DNA of 64,000 nt from an uncultured Eisenbergiella sp. (GTDB lineage: Bacteria > Bacillota > Clostridia > Lachnospirales > Lachnospiraceae): contig CAJUEL010000009.1 of assembly GCA_910585455.1 (NCBI GenBank), positions 60,259-124,258 on the forward strand, in the 5' to 3' direction. Positions 27,355 to 35,786 of the stretch are shown in pieces; positions within the stretch are counted from its first letter, which is position 1; each line of letters starts with the position of its first letter. The notes beneath the pieces were generated by a model. That model made no database searches and was not told the origin of the DNA. It worked only from the letters and a program-made list of their open reading frames with translations. Both the position numbers and the translations under genes were made by a program.

Positions 27355-28593
27355 CTACTTTTCCGCATACAACAATACAATATTTTTCAGAATTTCCACG
27401 CAGCTCTCCATGGATTCCACACAGGCATATTCAAAGCGCCCGTGAAAATTGGCGCCTCCGGTGCACAAATTCGGGCAGGGAAGTCCCATGAAGGAAAGCC
27501 GCGCGCCGTCGGTTCCGCCCCGGATCGGGGAAATGACAGGTACGACGCCCGCCTGCTCCATCGCCTTTACCGCGTTGTCGATCAGATGCGCATTTTCGGG
27601 CAGGATTTTTTCCTTCATGTTGTAGTAGCTGTCCTTCATATCCACGACAAAAATCTGTCTGCCGTATTTCTCGTTCAGAAAATCCGCACATTTGAAAAAG
27701 AACGCCTTTTTTTGTTCAAACTTCTCCCGGGAATGGTCGCGGATGATGTAATCTACCACCACCTTTTCTGTGGAGCCGTTTATGGAATCGGGATGGAAAA
27801 AGCCCTCGTAGCCTTCCGTGGATGCAGGATTTTCATGCACCGGCAAAAGGCTCTGGAACTCCTGCGCCAAAAGCACCGCGTTCAGCATTTTGTTTTTGGC
27901 GCTGCCGGGGTGTACGCTGTAGCCGTTGACGGTGAGCTTTACGCCCGCCGCGTTGAAGTTTTCATATTCCAGCTCACCCAGCGCGCCGCCGTCCACGGTA
28001 TAGGCAAAATCCGCGCCAAAGCCCTCCACATCGAAATGGTCCACGCCCTGTCCCACTTCCTCGTCCGGCGTGAAGCCGATGCAGATTTTCCCGTGAGCGA
28101 CATCCGGGTGGCTCAGAAAATATTGTGCCATCTCCATGATTTCCGCCACGCCCGCCTTGTCGTCCGCGCCAAGAAGCGTGGTGCCGTCCGTGACGATCAG
28201 GCTTTTGCCCTTCAGACCCGGAAGCTCCGGATTGTCGGAAACGGACAAGACGATATTTTTCTCCTCATTTAATAAAATATCGTTGCCGTCATAGTTTTCC
28301 AGAATGCGGGGCTTTATATTTTTGCCGCTCACCGCCGGAGAGGTATCCATATGGGCGATAAAGCCGATGGAAGGAACCTCCCTGTCCTTTGGCAGGTTGG
28401 AAGGAATGACGCCATACACATAGCAGTATGCTTCGTCAAATACCACGTCGGACGCGCCCATTTTCCGCAGCTGGTCCGCAAGAAGCCTGCCCAGGTCCTT
28501 CTGTCCTTCGGTGCTTGGAAAACAGCCTGTCTCGTCGGCCGATTCCGTATCCATCCGCACGTACTCCAAAAATCTGTCAATCACATTGCTCAT
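27355..28593 (-). CDS. pepT: Peptidase T (tripeptide aminopeptidase)
   Basis: 412 aa. M20 family dizinc aminopeptidase that releases N-terminal residues from tripeptides in the cytosol. Metal and catalytic motifs are in order: IAHMDTSPAVSG, GADDKAGVAEIM and the catalytic FTPDEEVGQG, then HPGSAKNK and GGTDGARLSFMGLP. The ATG at 28593 has GGAGG eight bases upstream and starts the conserved MSNVIDRFLEYV. The HipA-MiaB gene begins 30 bases downstream. Confidence 0.95.
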   Translation of the reverse strand: MSNVIDRFLEYVRMDTESADETGCFPSTEGQKDLGRLLADQLRKMGASDVVFDEAYCYVYGVIPSNLPKDREVPSIGFIAHMDTSPAVSGKNIKPRILENYDGNDILLNEEKNIVLSVSDNPELPGLKGKSLIVTDGTTLLGADDKAGVAEIMEMAQYFLSHPDVAHGKICIGFTPDEEVGQGVDHFDVEGFGADFAYTVDGGALGELEYENFNAAGVKLTVNGYSVHPGSAKNKMLNAVLLAQEFQSLLPVHENPASTEGYEGFFHPDSINGSTEKVVVDYIIRDHSREKFEQKKAFFFKCADFLNEKYGRQIFVVDMKDSYYNMKEKILPENAHLIDNAVKAMEQAGVVPVISPIRGGTDGARLSFMGLPCPNLCTGGANFHGRFEYACVESMESCVEILKNIVLLYAEK

Positions 28594-28641
28594 ACATGTT
28601 TCCTCCACTTTAAAAAATATCATTTCCATGATTGCCATCCG

Positions 28642-29025
28642 TCAAAGGATTCCTGTTACCCATTGAAATATTTCATCGGCAAATTGCAATGCCTCTTTGG
28701 CATGCCGCTCTTCCAAAAGCAGTTCATTGGGATATCTTACTGCTATACCATATGGCGTCAATGTATCGGCATAATCATAAAATCTCTCTTCGATTGATAC
28801 CTTGTTTTTGATCTGATTCAGAAGAAAGGACAGATCATGGAGTTTAGGCATGCCTCCCTCTGCCCCATAATGTATAATCAATGCTTTGATTGCCTTTTCT
28901 GCCGATTGCTGACAATGGTAACAGATAATTTCAAATGGCTTTGGATAGTAAGTTGCATCTAAATGCTTCGCTACCCCTAAATCTACAGCAGACATTTCAT
29001 ACCATTTTTTGACTTCCTGCATCAT
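28642..29025 (-). CDS. HEPN domain protein (putative toxin of a MNT/HEPN pair)
   Basis: 127 aa from the ATG at 29025, which has AGGGG nine bases upstream. An ATG at 29055 would add ten residues. HEPN fold (PF05168-like): YHCQQSAEKAIKALIIHYG is the typical second helix with HxQQAxEKxxKA pattern, and GIAVRYPNE is the loop found in this subgroup. The catalytic RX4HXY motif of HepT RNase toxins is not seen, so RNase activity is doubtful. It overlaps the nucleotidyltransferase gene by 29 bases, the usual MNT-HEPN arrangement. Function is likely toxin-antitoxin or signalling, by inference. Confidence 0.85.
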   Translation of the reverse strand: MMQEVKKWYEMSAVDLGVAKHLDATYYPKPFEIICYHCQQSAEKAIKALIIHYGAEGGMPKLHDLSFLLNQIKNKVSIEERFYDYADTLTPYGIAVRYPNELLLEERHAKEALQFADEIFQWVTGIL

Positions 29026-29335
29026 ATAAAAGTACCCCTTTTCTATATACTTCATTTTCTATTGCATAAATCTCTTTTCTTTCTTCAAAATGGCTTAAAG
29101 TTCCTACAACGATATCTACCGGTCTCCGTTTCACTTTACGAATTGATTGATATGCCTTTGTCGTTTCTGCCGGAATATCCGACACAGTATCCGGAACAAC
29201 AATATAAAAATCAAAATCGCTTCCATCCGTATAGGTGTTATTTGCATAAGATCCAAATAAATATACTTTAATTGGCGAAAGCCGTTCTACAAAATGATTG
29301 ATCAATTCTGCAATTTCACTTATCGGCATACTCAT
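28997..29335 (-). CDS. MNT-family nucleotidyltransferase domain protein (putative antitoxin)
   Basis: 112 aa. The minimal nucleotidyltransferase signature is clear: VYLFGSYANNTYTDGSDFDF, with the GS loop and the D-x-D metal site. In MntA/HepT systems the nucleotidyltransferase modifies the HEPN partner with AMP and neutralises it. GGAGG lies nine bases before the ATG at 29335. It precedes and overlaps the HEPN gene. The pair is inserted between the nucleoside phosphorylase and pepT and is more A+T-rich than these neighbours, suggesting acquisition. Confidence 0.88.
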   Translation of the reverse strand: MSMPISEIAELINHFVERLSPIKVYLFGSYANNTYTDGSDFDFYIVVPDTVSDIPAETTKAYQSIRKVKRRPVDIVVGTLSHFEERKEIYAIENEVYRKGVLLYDAGSQKMV

Positions 29336-29443
29336 TCACCCCTTCCTCCAAAAACATTTTACAAACAAGAGGTTAATACTGCTGTTTTTTCAGAAAATCG
29401 ATAAAATCCTTCAATTCCTTATTTATATCTTCTGACAGTCCAT

Positions 29444-30208
29444 TCAAATAATTTCGACCAGATTCCTGCACAGCATAACCAGATCGTGCCGGATTCCCTC
29501 CCGGCTGTTCCAGCCTCTGCCAGACCATTCTTCTCCGGAAAGATCATCCCCGCCATAAATCAATGCGCCGTAGTCAAAGCCTCGAAATTGCGCGACAGCA
29601 ATGCATCCGGCCTGCTCCATTTCCACAATTTTTGCGCCCTCCGCCCTTCTTTGGCCGATCCGGTCAGCCGTCTCCCGGAAAATGGCGTCGGTCGTCCAGG
29701 TCAGACCGCGAAGATATGGAATTTTGTTTTGGTCTAAATATTTTCTGATTTTATCCGTAATTTCGGAATTTGTATGAATCACTCTGGATGGCGCTATGTA
29801 CTGATAAGAAAAGCCTTCATCCCGGATGGCGCCATCTACCACAAGGATTTGTCCCACCTCGATATCCGAATCAAGAACGCCTCCGCCGCCACAGAACATG
29901 ACTTTTGTTATGCCCATCGCATGGAATTCATCCAGATTCCCCGCACAGGCGGGACAGCCAACCTGTCCCAGTGTCAAAAGCACCTCTGGCCGGTCCGTGA
30001 AACGGTAAATCAGAAAAGGATTTTCACCGTGTATCAGCCGCTCCTGCGTAATCTGCCCATTCTGTGCCAGCCTGTTCACAACCTCCGGGAAGAATGTGAT
30101 TACCATTTTGTTTGTATTCAATTTCTCGCCCGCAAGATTTGACGGATTCAGCTTTGCTACCGGATTATCGTCAAATTCCAACACCGGAAAGTCATTTTCA
30201 TGAAACAT
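29444..30208 (-). CDS. Nucleoside phosphorylase family protein
   Basis: 254 aa. PNP/uridine phosphorylase superfamily: GQVGCPACAGNLDEFHAMGITKV supplies the phosphate/ribose-binding region, FCGGGGVLD the glycine-rich turn, and EGAKIVEMEQAGCIAVAQF the substrate-binding ExE-type motif. It should cleave a nucleoside with phosphate to base and ribose-1-phosphate; whether purine or pyrimidine is not clear. The ATG at 30208 has GGGAGG five bases upstream. It is downstream of tag and upstream of the MNT/HEPN pair. Confidence 0.8.
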   Translation of the reverse strand: MFHENDFPVLEFDDNPVAKLNPSNLAGEKLNTNKMVITFFPEVVNRLAQNGQITQERLIHGENPFLIYRFTDRPEVLLTLGQVGCPACAGNLDEFHAMGITKVMFCGGGGVLDSDIEVGQILVVDGAIRDEGFSYQYIAPSRVIHTNSEITDKIRKYLDQNKIPYLRGLTWTTDAIFRETADRIGQRRAEGAKIVEMEQAGCIAVAQFRGFDYGALIYGGDDLSGEEWSGRGWNSREGIRHDLVMLCRNLVEII

Positions 30209-30283
30209 GTTCTCCTCCCTTTCATAGCTGCCGCCATACGACAACCTCTGTTGCTCTTATGAAGCTCTTATTCCGCAGATGCC

Positions 30284-30886
30284 TCACGTCCCTGCGCTCT
30301 CCCGCTTTCGCACGGTATCGGTACCGGAAATCAGCTCCTGATATCGAAAGCACCTCTCCCAATGATCGTTGATGATCCCGCAGGCCTGCAGATGGGCATA
30401 AACCGTGACAGAGCCCATATATTTCAATCCGCGCTTTTTTAAGTCAGCGCTGACCCGGTCTGATAAGCCATTCCGGGCAGGAGGATTTCCCTTCTGATGC
30501 CCCATATAAAGCCAGGTCTTTCCTTTGGTAAATCCCCATATGTACGCATCAAACGAACCAAACTCTTCCCGTATTTCCTGAAAGCACCGGGCATTGTGGA
30601 TGATGGCTTCGATCTTTCTCCGGGAGCGGATCATCCCTTCCGTATGCAGGATGCGCTCAATATCAGCCTCCCCATACCCGGATATTTTCTCAAAATCGAA
30701 GCCATCAAAACACTCCCTGAAAATCTCCCGTTTCTGAATCATCATGTTCCAGTTCAGTCCGCACTGCATGACCTCCAGCATCAGAAACTCGAACTGCTTT
30801 TTGTCATCGTGAACCGGCACACCCCATTCCTCATCATGGTAACGGATCATCTGCTCATTTCCCAAACACCATGGACAGCGTTCCAT
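30284..30886 (-). CDS. tag: DNA-3-methyladenine glycosylase I
   Basis: 200 aa. Tag family: the N-terminal zinc ligand region RCPWCLGNEQMIRYHDEEWGVPVHDD is near diagnostic. FGSFDAYIWGF and KKRGLKYMGSVTVYAHLQACGIINDH follow, including the C-terminal His expected to complete the zinc site. It removes 3-methyladenine from DNA. The ATG at 30886 has AAAGGAA eight bases upstream and starts MERCPW. It lies about 150 bases after proA; the gap holds a G-rich stretch. Confidence 0.95.
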   Translation of the reverse strand: MERCPWCLGNEQMIRYHDEEWGVPVHDDKKQFEFLMLEVMQCGLNWNMMIQKREIFRECFDGFDFEKISGYGEADIERILHTEGMIRSRRKIEAIIHNARCFQEIREEFGSFDAYIWGFTKGKTWLYMGHQKGNPPARNGLSDRVSADLKKRGLKYMGSVTVYAHLQACGIINDHWERCFRYQELISGTDTVRKRESAGT

Positions 30887-31037
30887 ACTATCAGTTCCTT
30901 TCTGCCGGTTTGTCACATACCGCTTTTCCTGCCGCCCCTGTCCGCCCGCCCGCCGCGATGCGTGACTTCGATAGTCCCCCGCCGCACGGCCACAGAGCCG
31001 GAGAACGCATTACTCAGCCGTCACATATTTGGAAGGC

Positions 31038-32297
31038 CTACCCGCGCACCTGCCCGTTGCCGCGGATCGTATACTTATAGGAGGTCAGCTCCCGAAGCCC
31101 CATCGGCCCTCTCGCGTGAAGCTTCTGGGTGCTGATGCCGATTTCCGCGCCGAAGCCGAATTCAAAGCCGTCCGTAAAACGGGTGGAGGCATTGACATAG
31201 ACACACGCCGCGTCCACCCCCTGTAAAAAGGCGTCCGCATGCGCAGGGTTCTCCGTGATGATCGCATCGGAATGCCCCGTGTTGTAGCGATTGATATGAG
31301 CGATCGCTTCCGCCAGAGAATCCACCGTTTTCATGGAAAGGATATAGTCCAGATATTCGGTTCCGTAGTCCTCCTCCGTCACCGGCACACAGCCATCGAT
31401 CACGCCGCGGATCCGTTCGTCCGCCCGCATTTCCACATGATGCTCCTGCAGTGCCTTTTGCAGCATGGGCAAAAACCGTTCCCGCACCTTTTCATGGATC
31501 AAAAGTGACTCGCACGCGTTGCATACGCCGATGCGCTGGGTTTTCGCGTTGACGATGATGTTGACCGCATCAGTCAGGTTCGCATCCTCATCCACATAGA
31601 TGTGACAGTTTCCGGTTCCGGTCTCGATCACGGGCACGGTGCTGTTTTCCACCACGCTGCGGATCAGTCCGGCTCCGCCCCTGGGGATCAGCACATCCAC
31701 ATAACCGTTCATGCGCATGAATGCGGTGGTGACAGCCCGGTCCGTGGCCTTGATCAGCTGAATCGCGTCCGGCGTAATTCCGCTCTCCTGCAGCCCGTCC
31801 CGCAGCACCGCTTCTATGGCGGTATTGGACTGCAGCGCATCCTTTCCGCCCTTTAAAATCACCGCATTGCCCGCCTGAAAGCAGAGCCCGAAGGCGTCCG
31901 CCGTCACATTGGGGCGGGACTCATAAATGATGCCGATCACCCCCAGCGGAACCCTGCGCTTTTCAATGGAAAGTCCGTTGGGACGCACAAATCGCTCCAG
32001 CACCTCCCCGACCGGATCGGGCAGTCCGGCGATCTGCCTAAGCCCGTCCGCCATCGCCCGTATCCGTTTTTCATCCAGCATGAGCCGGTCCAGCATGCCG
32101 GGATGCATGCCGTTTTCCCTTCCCAGCGCCAGATCCTTTTCATTCGCCGTCAAAATTTCATCCCTGCGGTCAATCAACGCGTCCGCCACATGCAGAAGCG
32201 CTTCACTTTTTTCTTCCGATGTCAAAGCACCCAGCGCATATTTGGCGGTCACTGCCCGTTCGCCCATTTGCTGTAATGTATCCATATTTTTTATCAT
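31038..32297 (-). CDS. proA: Gamma-glutamyl phosphate reductase
   Basis: 419 aa. It reduces glutamyl-5-phosphate to glutamate semialdehyde with NADPH, the second step of proline synthesis. Family landmarks: IYESRPNVTADAFGLCFQAGNAVILKGG, the cysteine region TQRIGVCNACESLLIH with the catalytic Cys, and the C-terminal RGPMGLRELTSYKY. The start may be 32297 or the ATG four codons later (32285); neither has ideal spacing to AAGGGA. It is in one cluster with proB but separated by the cyclo-ligase and DUF896 genes. Confidence 0.96.
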   Translation of the reverse strand: MIKNMDTLQQMGERAVTAKYALGALTSEEKSEALLHVADALIDRRDEILTANEKDLALGRENGMHPGMLDRLMLDEKRIRAMADGLRQIAGLPDPVGEVLERFVRPNGLSIEKRRVPLGVIGIIYESRPNVTADAFGLCFQAGNAVILKGGKDALQSNTAIEAVLRDGLQESGITPDAIQLIKATDRAVTTAFMRMNGYVDVLIPRGGAGLIRSVVENSTVPVIETGTGNCHIYVDEDANLTDAVNIIVNAKTQRIGVCNACESLLIHEKVRERFLPMLQKALQEHHVEMRADERIRGVIDGCVPVTEEDYGTEYLDYILSMKTVDSLAEAIAHINRYNTGHSDAIITENPAHADAFLQGVDAACVYVNASTRFTDGFEFGFGAEIGISTQKLHARGPMGLRELTSYKYTIRGNGQVRG

Positions 32298-32324
32298 TCC
32301 CTTCGCTTCAATTTTCAGGTCCGG

Positions 32325-32966
32325 CTACGCATAAATGACACGATCCATGGAAATATCGTGCTCCTTAGGCTCAATTCGTTCCACAAGCTGGCAGGCGAAG
32401 CAAAGCCCGATGCAATAAGGGCGTTCCCGCTTTGGAATGCCTCCCAGAAAGCGATCATAAAAGCCGCCGCCATATCCGATCCGTTGACCGTTGCGGTCAA
32501 AAACAACACCGGGCGCAAGAAGCAGTGTCCGCTTGTCCTGTCCCTCAGAATGATCCGTGATATTTCCGGCAATCGCCTGCAGCATTATGGACCTGACAGG
32601 CGCATCGTTCTCGCTCCCGTCCCATACCGCCGTATCCCCCGCCGGTTCCAAAATTCCCCGAAATCCAGGGCTTACATCCTGATCGGAAAAAATCCGGTAA
32701 AAGCGCATCCGCGCCCCTTCCACCTTCGGCACATACACCCGCCTGCCCTGGGCGAGCGCGCGGTCGATCAGGGCAGACGTGGAGACCTCCGTTTTGTATG
32801 ACACATAGACGAGAATACTTTCCGCCCGCCTGTATGCGTCGCTTTGAAGAATGAGCCGGGCGATTTCTTCGCTTTTTTGCGCGCGAAGCTCCTCCGGAAG
32901 ACTGTCGCGCAGACGCAGCGCGCTTTTCCGCAAAAGAGCCGTATCCTGTTTCGAATTCTGCTCCAT
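32325..32966 (-). CDS. 5-formyltetrahydrofolate cyclo-ligase
   Basis: 213 aa. MTHFS family: it converts 5-formyl-THF to 5,10-methenyl-THF with ATP. The signature LLAPGVVFDRNGQRIGYGGGFYDRFL (in part GYGGGFYDRFL) is present near residues 165-180. The N-terminal RKSALRLRDSLP is the usual start of the fold. The ATG at 32966 has GAGG five bases upstream; a longer extension overlapping the DUF896 gene is rejected. It relates to the Fhs/FolD one-carbon genes at 54-56 kb. Confidence 0.92.
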   Translation of the reverse strand: MEQNSKQDTALLRKSALRLRDSLPEELRAQKSEEIARLILQSDAYRRAESILVYVSYKTEVSTSALIDRALAQGRRVYVPKVEGARMRFYRIFSDQDVSPGFRGILEPAGDTAVWDGSENDAPVRSIMLQAIAGNITDHSEGQDKRTLLLAPGVVFDRNGQRIGYGGGFYDRFLGGIPKRERPYCIGLCFACQLVERIEPKEHDISMDRVIYA

Positions 32967-32973
32967 AGCATCC

Positions 32974-33198
32974 TCAGTGGGCGCGGTAGGGACCGCCGTA
33001 TTTTTCCCCCAGATTTTCCACCGTTCCATCCTCCTGCTCGATACTGATAGAATCCAGCTGGCTCTTCACATTGGCGCGCACGGAAGCGACGAATTCTTTG
33101 CGCAGAGATTGCTGCTCTGTCTTTTCCTCTTCCGAAAGCCCCACCGATTTCGATTTATGGTAAAGCTCGTTGATGCGTTTGATTTTTTCTTCTGTCAT
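32974..33198 (-). CDS. DUF896 (YnzC-like) small protein
   Basis: 74 aa. MTEEKIKRINELYHKSKSVG, the LSEEEKxEQxxLRxE pattern and the conserved ending NLGEKYGG identify the DUF896/UPF0291 family: two helices plus a tail. The function is unknown; in Bacillus it is a small cytosolic protein under LexA in some contexts. It lies between proB (7 bases) and the cyclo-ligase gene (7 bases), so it is co-transcribed with proline synthesis. Confidence 0.93.
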   Translation of the reverse strand: MTEEKIKRINELYHKSKSVGLSEEEKTEQQSLRKEFVASVRANVKSQLDSISIEQEDGTVENLGEKYGGPYRAH

Positions 33199-33204
33199 AT
33201 TTTT

Positions 33205-34071
33205 TCACCCCTTCTGCTCATGCATGGCGTTTAAAAATGCGGACAGGGAAAAACTCTCATCCCGGTTTGCCACAAACAGCGTTCCAAAATTTCTTCCGTC
33301 CATGATGCGGTGAAGAATGCGGATATCGCTGCTGTTGGCGATGATCATATCCGCGCCGCTGCTGGTGGCAATTCTGGCCGCGCCCAGCTTGGTATACATA
33401 CCGCCAGTTCCCACATTGCTGCCGGTGCTCCCCTTCCCCATCCGCATGAGGGAATCGTCCAGATGCTCCACCGTCTCCACAAAAACGGCTTCCGGGTTGG
33501 CGCGGGGATCGTCCGTATACAGCCCGTCGATATCGGAAAGCAATATCAGAAGATCCGCCCTGATCATGGATGCCACCACGGCGGACAGCGTGTCATTGTC
33601 CCCGATTTCAATTTCGTGGGTTGCCACCGTATCGTTTTCATTGACGATGGGAATGACGCCCATCCGGAAAAGCTCCTCAAAGGTATTTTGGGCGTTGGTC
33701 CGGTTCATCTCGTCATCCACGGTATGGCGGGTCATCAGAATCTGCGCCGCCACCTGATTGTATTCCGCAAAAATTTTCTGATAGGTCATCATCAGCCGCG
33801 CCTGCCCGATCGCCGCGCACGCCTGCTTGACGGCGATCGGATTTTCCTTCCCGTCCGGCTTTAAATGCACCGCCTTTCTTCCCTGGGCAATAGCGCCCGA
33901 GGTTACAAGCACCACGTCCTTTCCCTGATTGCGTAAATTACAAAGCTCCCGCACCAGCACATCCAGACGGATATAATCCAGATCGCCCGTCTGGGCGTGC
34001 TGCAGGGAGGAAGATCCGATTTTTACCACGATCCTTTGTTTGTCCCGGATCGCACTGCGATCATTTTTCAT
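33205..34071 (-). CDS. proB: Glutamate 5-kinase (without PUA domain)
   Basis: 288 aa. Amino-acid kinase fold: RIVVKIGSSSL (14-24), VLVTSGAIAQG, FADVN-equivalent NENDTVATHEIEIGDNDTLSA, LLSDIDGLYTDDPR and GTGGMYTKLGAA. It phosphorylates glutamate, the first step of proline synthesis, and is usually proline-inhibited. The C-terminal PUA domain of E. coli ProB is missing, as in a number of shorter family members. AAGGAG is six bases before the ATG at 34071. Confidence 0.95.
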   Translation of the reverse strand: MKNDRSAIRDKQRIVVKIGSSSLQHAQTGDLDYIRLDVLVRELCNLRNQGKDVVLVTSGAIAQGRKAVHLKPDGKENPIAVKQACAAIGQARLMMTYQKIFAEYNQVAAQILMTRHTVDDEMNRTNAQNTFEELFRMGVIPIVNENDTVATHEIEIGDNDTLSAVVASMIRADLLILLSDIDGLYTDDPRANPEAVFVETVEHLDDSLMRMGKGSTGSNVGTGGMYTKLGAARIATSSGADMIIANSSDIRILHRIMDGRNFGTLFVANRDESFSLSAFLNAMHEQKG

Positions 34072-34092
34072 AAGCTTCTCCTTGGTTTTCCC

Positions 34093-35691
34093 TTAAAAAG
34101 GGGCATATGCAGACGCGATCGCCTCCGCGACCCGCATGCCGTCCATCGCCGCCGACATGATGCCGCCGGCATAGCCCGCGCCCTCTCCGCAGGGGTACAG
34201 CCCCCGGATGTTCGCCTGCAGGCTCTCATCCCGGCAGATGCGCACCGGAGAGGAAGTGCGGCTCTCCACACCGGAAAGCAGCGCGTTTTTATCGTCAAAG
34301 CCGGGAATCACTCTCCCGAACTGCTCCATTCCCTCTATAAAGGCATCCTGTAATTGCTTTGGCAAAACGGACGCCACATCCGCAAAGCGCCAGCTTCCCT
34401 TCATACAGGGCATAAAATCCGCCGGGATATGCCCTGTTGTTCCGGCATTTGCAAAATCGCCGTAACGCTGAACCGGGATGCTGCCCGCTCCGGCTTCCCA
34501 TGCCTTTTGCTCCAGCGCGCGCTGAAAGGCGATGCCGGCAAGCGGTCCCTCTGCGCCGAAATCCGCAGGCGTGACGGAAACGATGATGGCGCTGTTGGCA
34601 TTTTGGGAGTCCCGGGTGCTGTAGCTCATGCCGTTTACCGCCAAAAGCTCCGCTTCGCTGCTGGCGTTGACCACAAACCCGCCCGGACACATGCAAAAGG
34701 AATAGACGCCCCGTCCGCTTTGGGTCTGCGCCGTGAGCTTATAGGGAGACGGCGGCAGCTCTTTGGGAGACGGCATGCCGTATTGGGCTTCGTTAATCAG
34801 CGTCTGGGGATGCTCCACCCGAAGCCCCACCGCAAAGGCCTTTGCCTCCATGACAACGCCCGTCTTTTCCAGCCAGAAAAAGGTATCCCGGGCGCTGTGC
34901 CCGATGGCGAGCACCACCACAGGAGAAAAAAGCCTTGTCCCATCCGCAAGCAAAACCCCCTGCACATGTCCATCCTGTGTCAGAATGCCGTCCACACGGC
35001 TTTGAAACCGTATCGTGCCGCCATGCTTCTCGATCTGCAGCCGCATGTTTTTTACCACACGCACCAATACGTCTGTGCCGATGTGAGGCTTTGCCTCATA
35101 CCGGATTTCCGGCTGCGCCCCGTTTTCTGCAAAAATTTCCAGAACAGCCTGCCCCCGTCCGTCCCTGTCCTTAATCAGAGTGTTGAGCTTGCCGTCCGAA
35201 AAGGCGCCTGCGCCGCCCTCTCCAAAGGAAACGTTGGATTCCGGATTCAAAACGCCCTTTTCCCAAAAATCCTGCACGTCCCGGACACGCTGCTCCACCG
35301 CCTGTCCCCGTTCCAGAAGAATGGGGCGATAGCCGTGCAGGGCAAGCTGCCAGGCACAAAACAGCCCTGCCGGGCCGCTGCCGACAATCACCGGCCGCTC
35401 TGTCAGCTTTCTGCTTCCCGGTTTGGGGAACGCATATTGTTTGAAAACCGCAAGGGACACGTTTCGGTCCCGGCAGCGCGCGACACAGGCTTCCTCCCGG
35501 ATGCCGCGCAGGGCGACATCCACCACGTAAACCAGACGGATGTCCGGTTTCTTGCGGGCGTCGATGGACTGCTTCCTGATTTCCAGCTTTTCGATCCGAT
35601 CCGGATCGGTTTTCAGTATTTTTGCCACCCGCTCTTTCAAATCCGCTTCCGTATGTCCCGGCGGCAGCTTTAGCTGCTGTATTCTGATCAT
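34093..35691 (-). CDS. FAD-dependent oxidoreductase of the large uncharacterised dehydrogenase family
   Basis: 532 aa. An N-terminal ~90-residue alpha/beta domain (MIRIQQLKLPPGH, with DPDRIEKLEIRKQSIDARKK) precedes an FAD-binding Rossmann domain at VIVGSGPAGLFCAW and the C-terminal FAD contact YPCGEGAGYAGGIMSAAMDGMRVAEAI. The family is widespread in anaerobes and has no established substrate. The ATG at 35691 has GGAGG five bases upstream. It is followed by proB after 21 bases and preceded by another flavoprotein. Confidence 0.88.
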   Translation of the reverse strand: MIRIQQLKLPPGHTEADLKERVAKILKTDPDRIEKLEIRKQSIDARKKPDIRLVYVVDVALRGIREEACVARCRDRNVSLAVFKQYAFPKPGSRKLTERPVIVGSGPAGLFCAWQLALHGYRPILLERGQAVEQRVRDVQDFWEKGVLNPESNVSFGEGGAGAFSDGKLNTLIKDRDGRGQAVLEIFAENGAQPEIRYEAKPHIGTDVLVRVVKNMRLQIEKHGGTIRFQSRVDGILTQDGHVQGVLLADGTRLFSPVVVLAIGHSARDTFFWLEKTGVVMEAKAFAVGLRVEHPQTLINEAQYGMPSPKELPPSPYKLTAQTQSGRGVYSFCMCPGGFVVNASSEAELLAVNGMSYSTRDSQNANSAIIVSVTPADFGAEGPLAGIAFQRALEQKAWEAGAGSIPVQRYGDFANAGTTGHIPADFMPCMKGSWRFADVASVLPKQLQDAFIEGMEQFGRVIPGFDDKNALLSGVESRTSSPVRICRDESLQANIRGLYPCGEGAGYAGGIMSAAMDGMRVAEAIASAYAPF

Positions 35692-35786
35692 GCCGACCTC
35701 CATGTTTTTTTGTCTGCCCAAAATTCCGGTTTCCTGTTCCGTTCCCGCGCCCTCCGCCAAACGAAATGACCTTGCGGTCTGAACTG

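Noticed and set aside
34354..35673. 439-codon plus-strand frame opposite the flavoprotein
   Set aside because: Antisense shadow. The minus strand encodes clear FAD-binding motifs at both ends.
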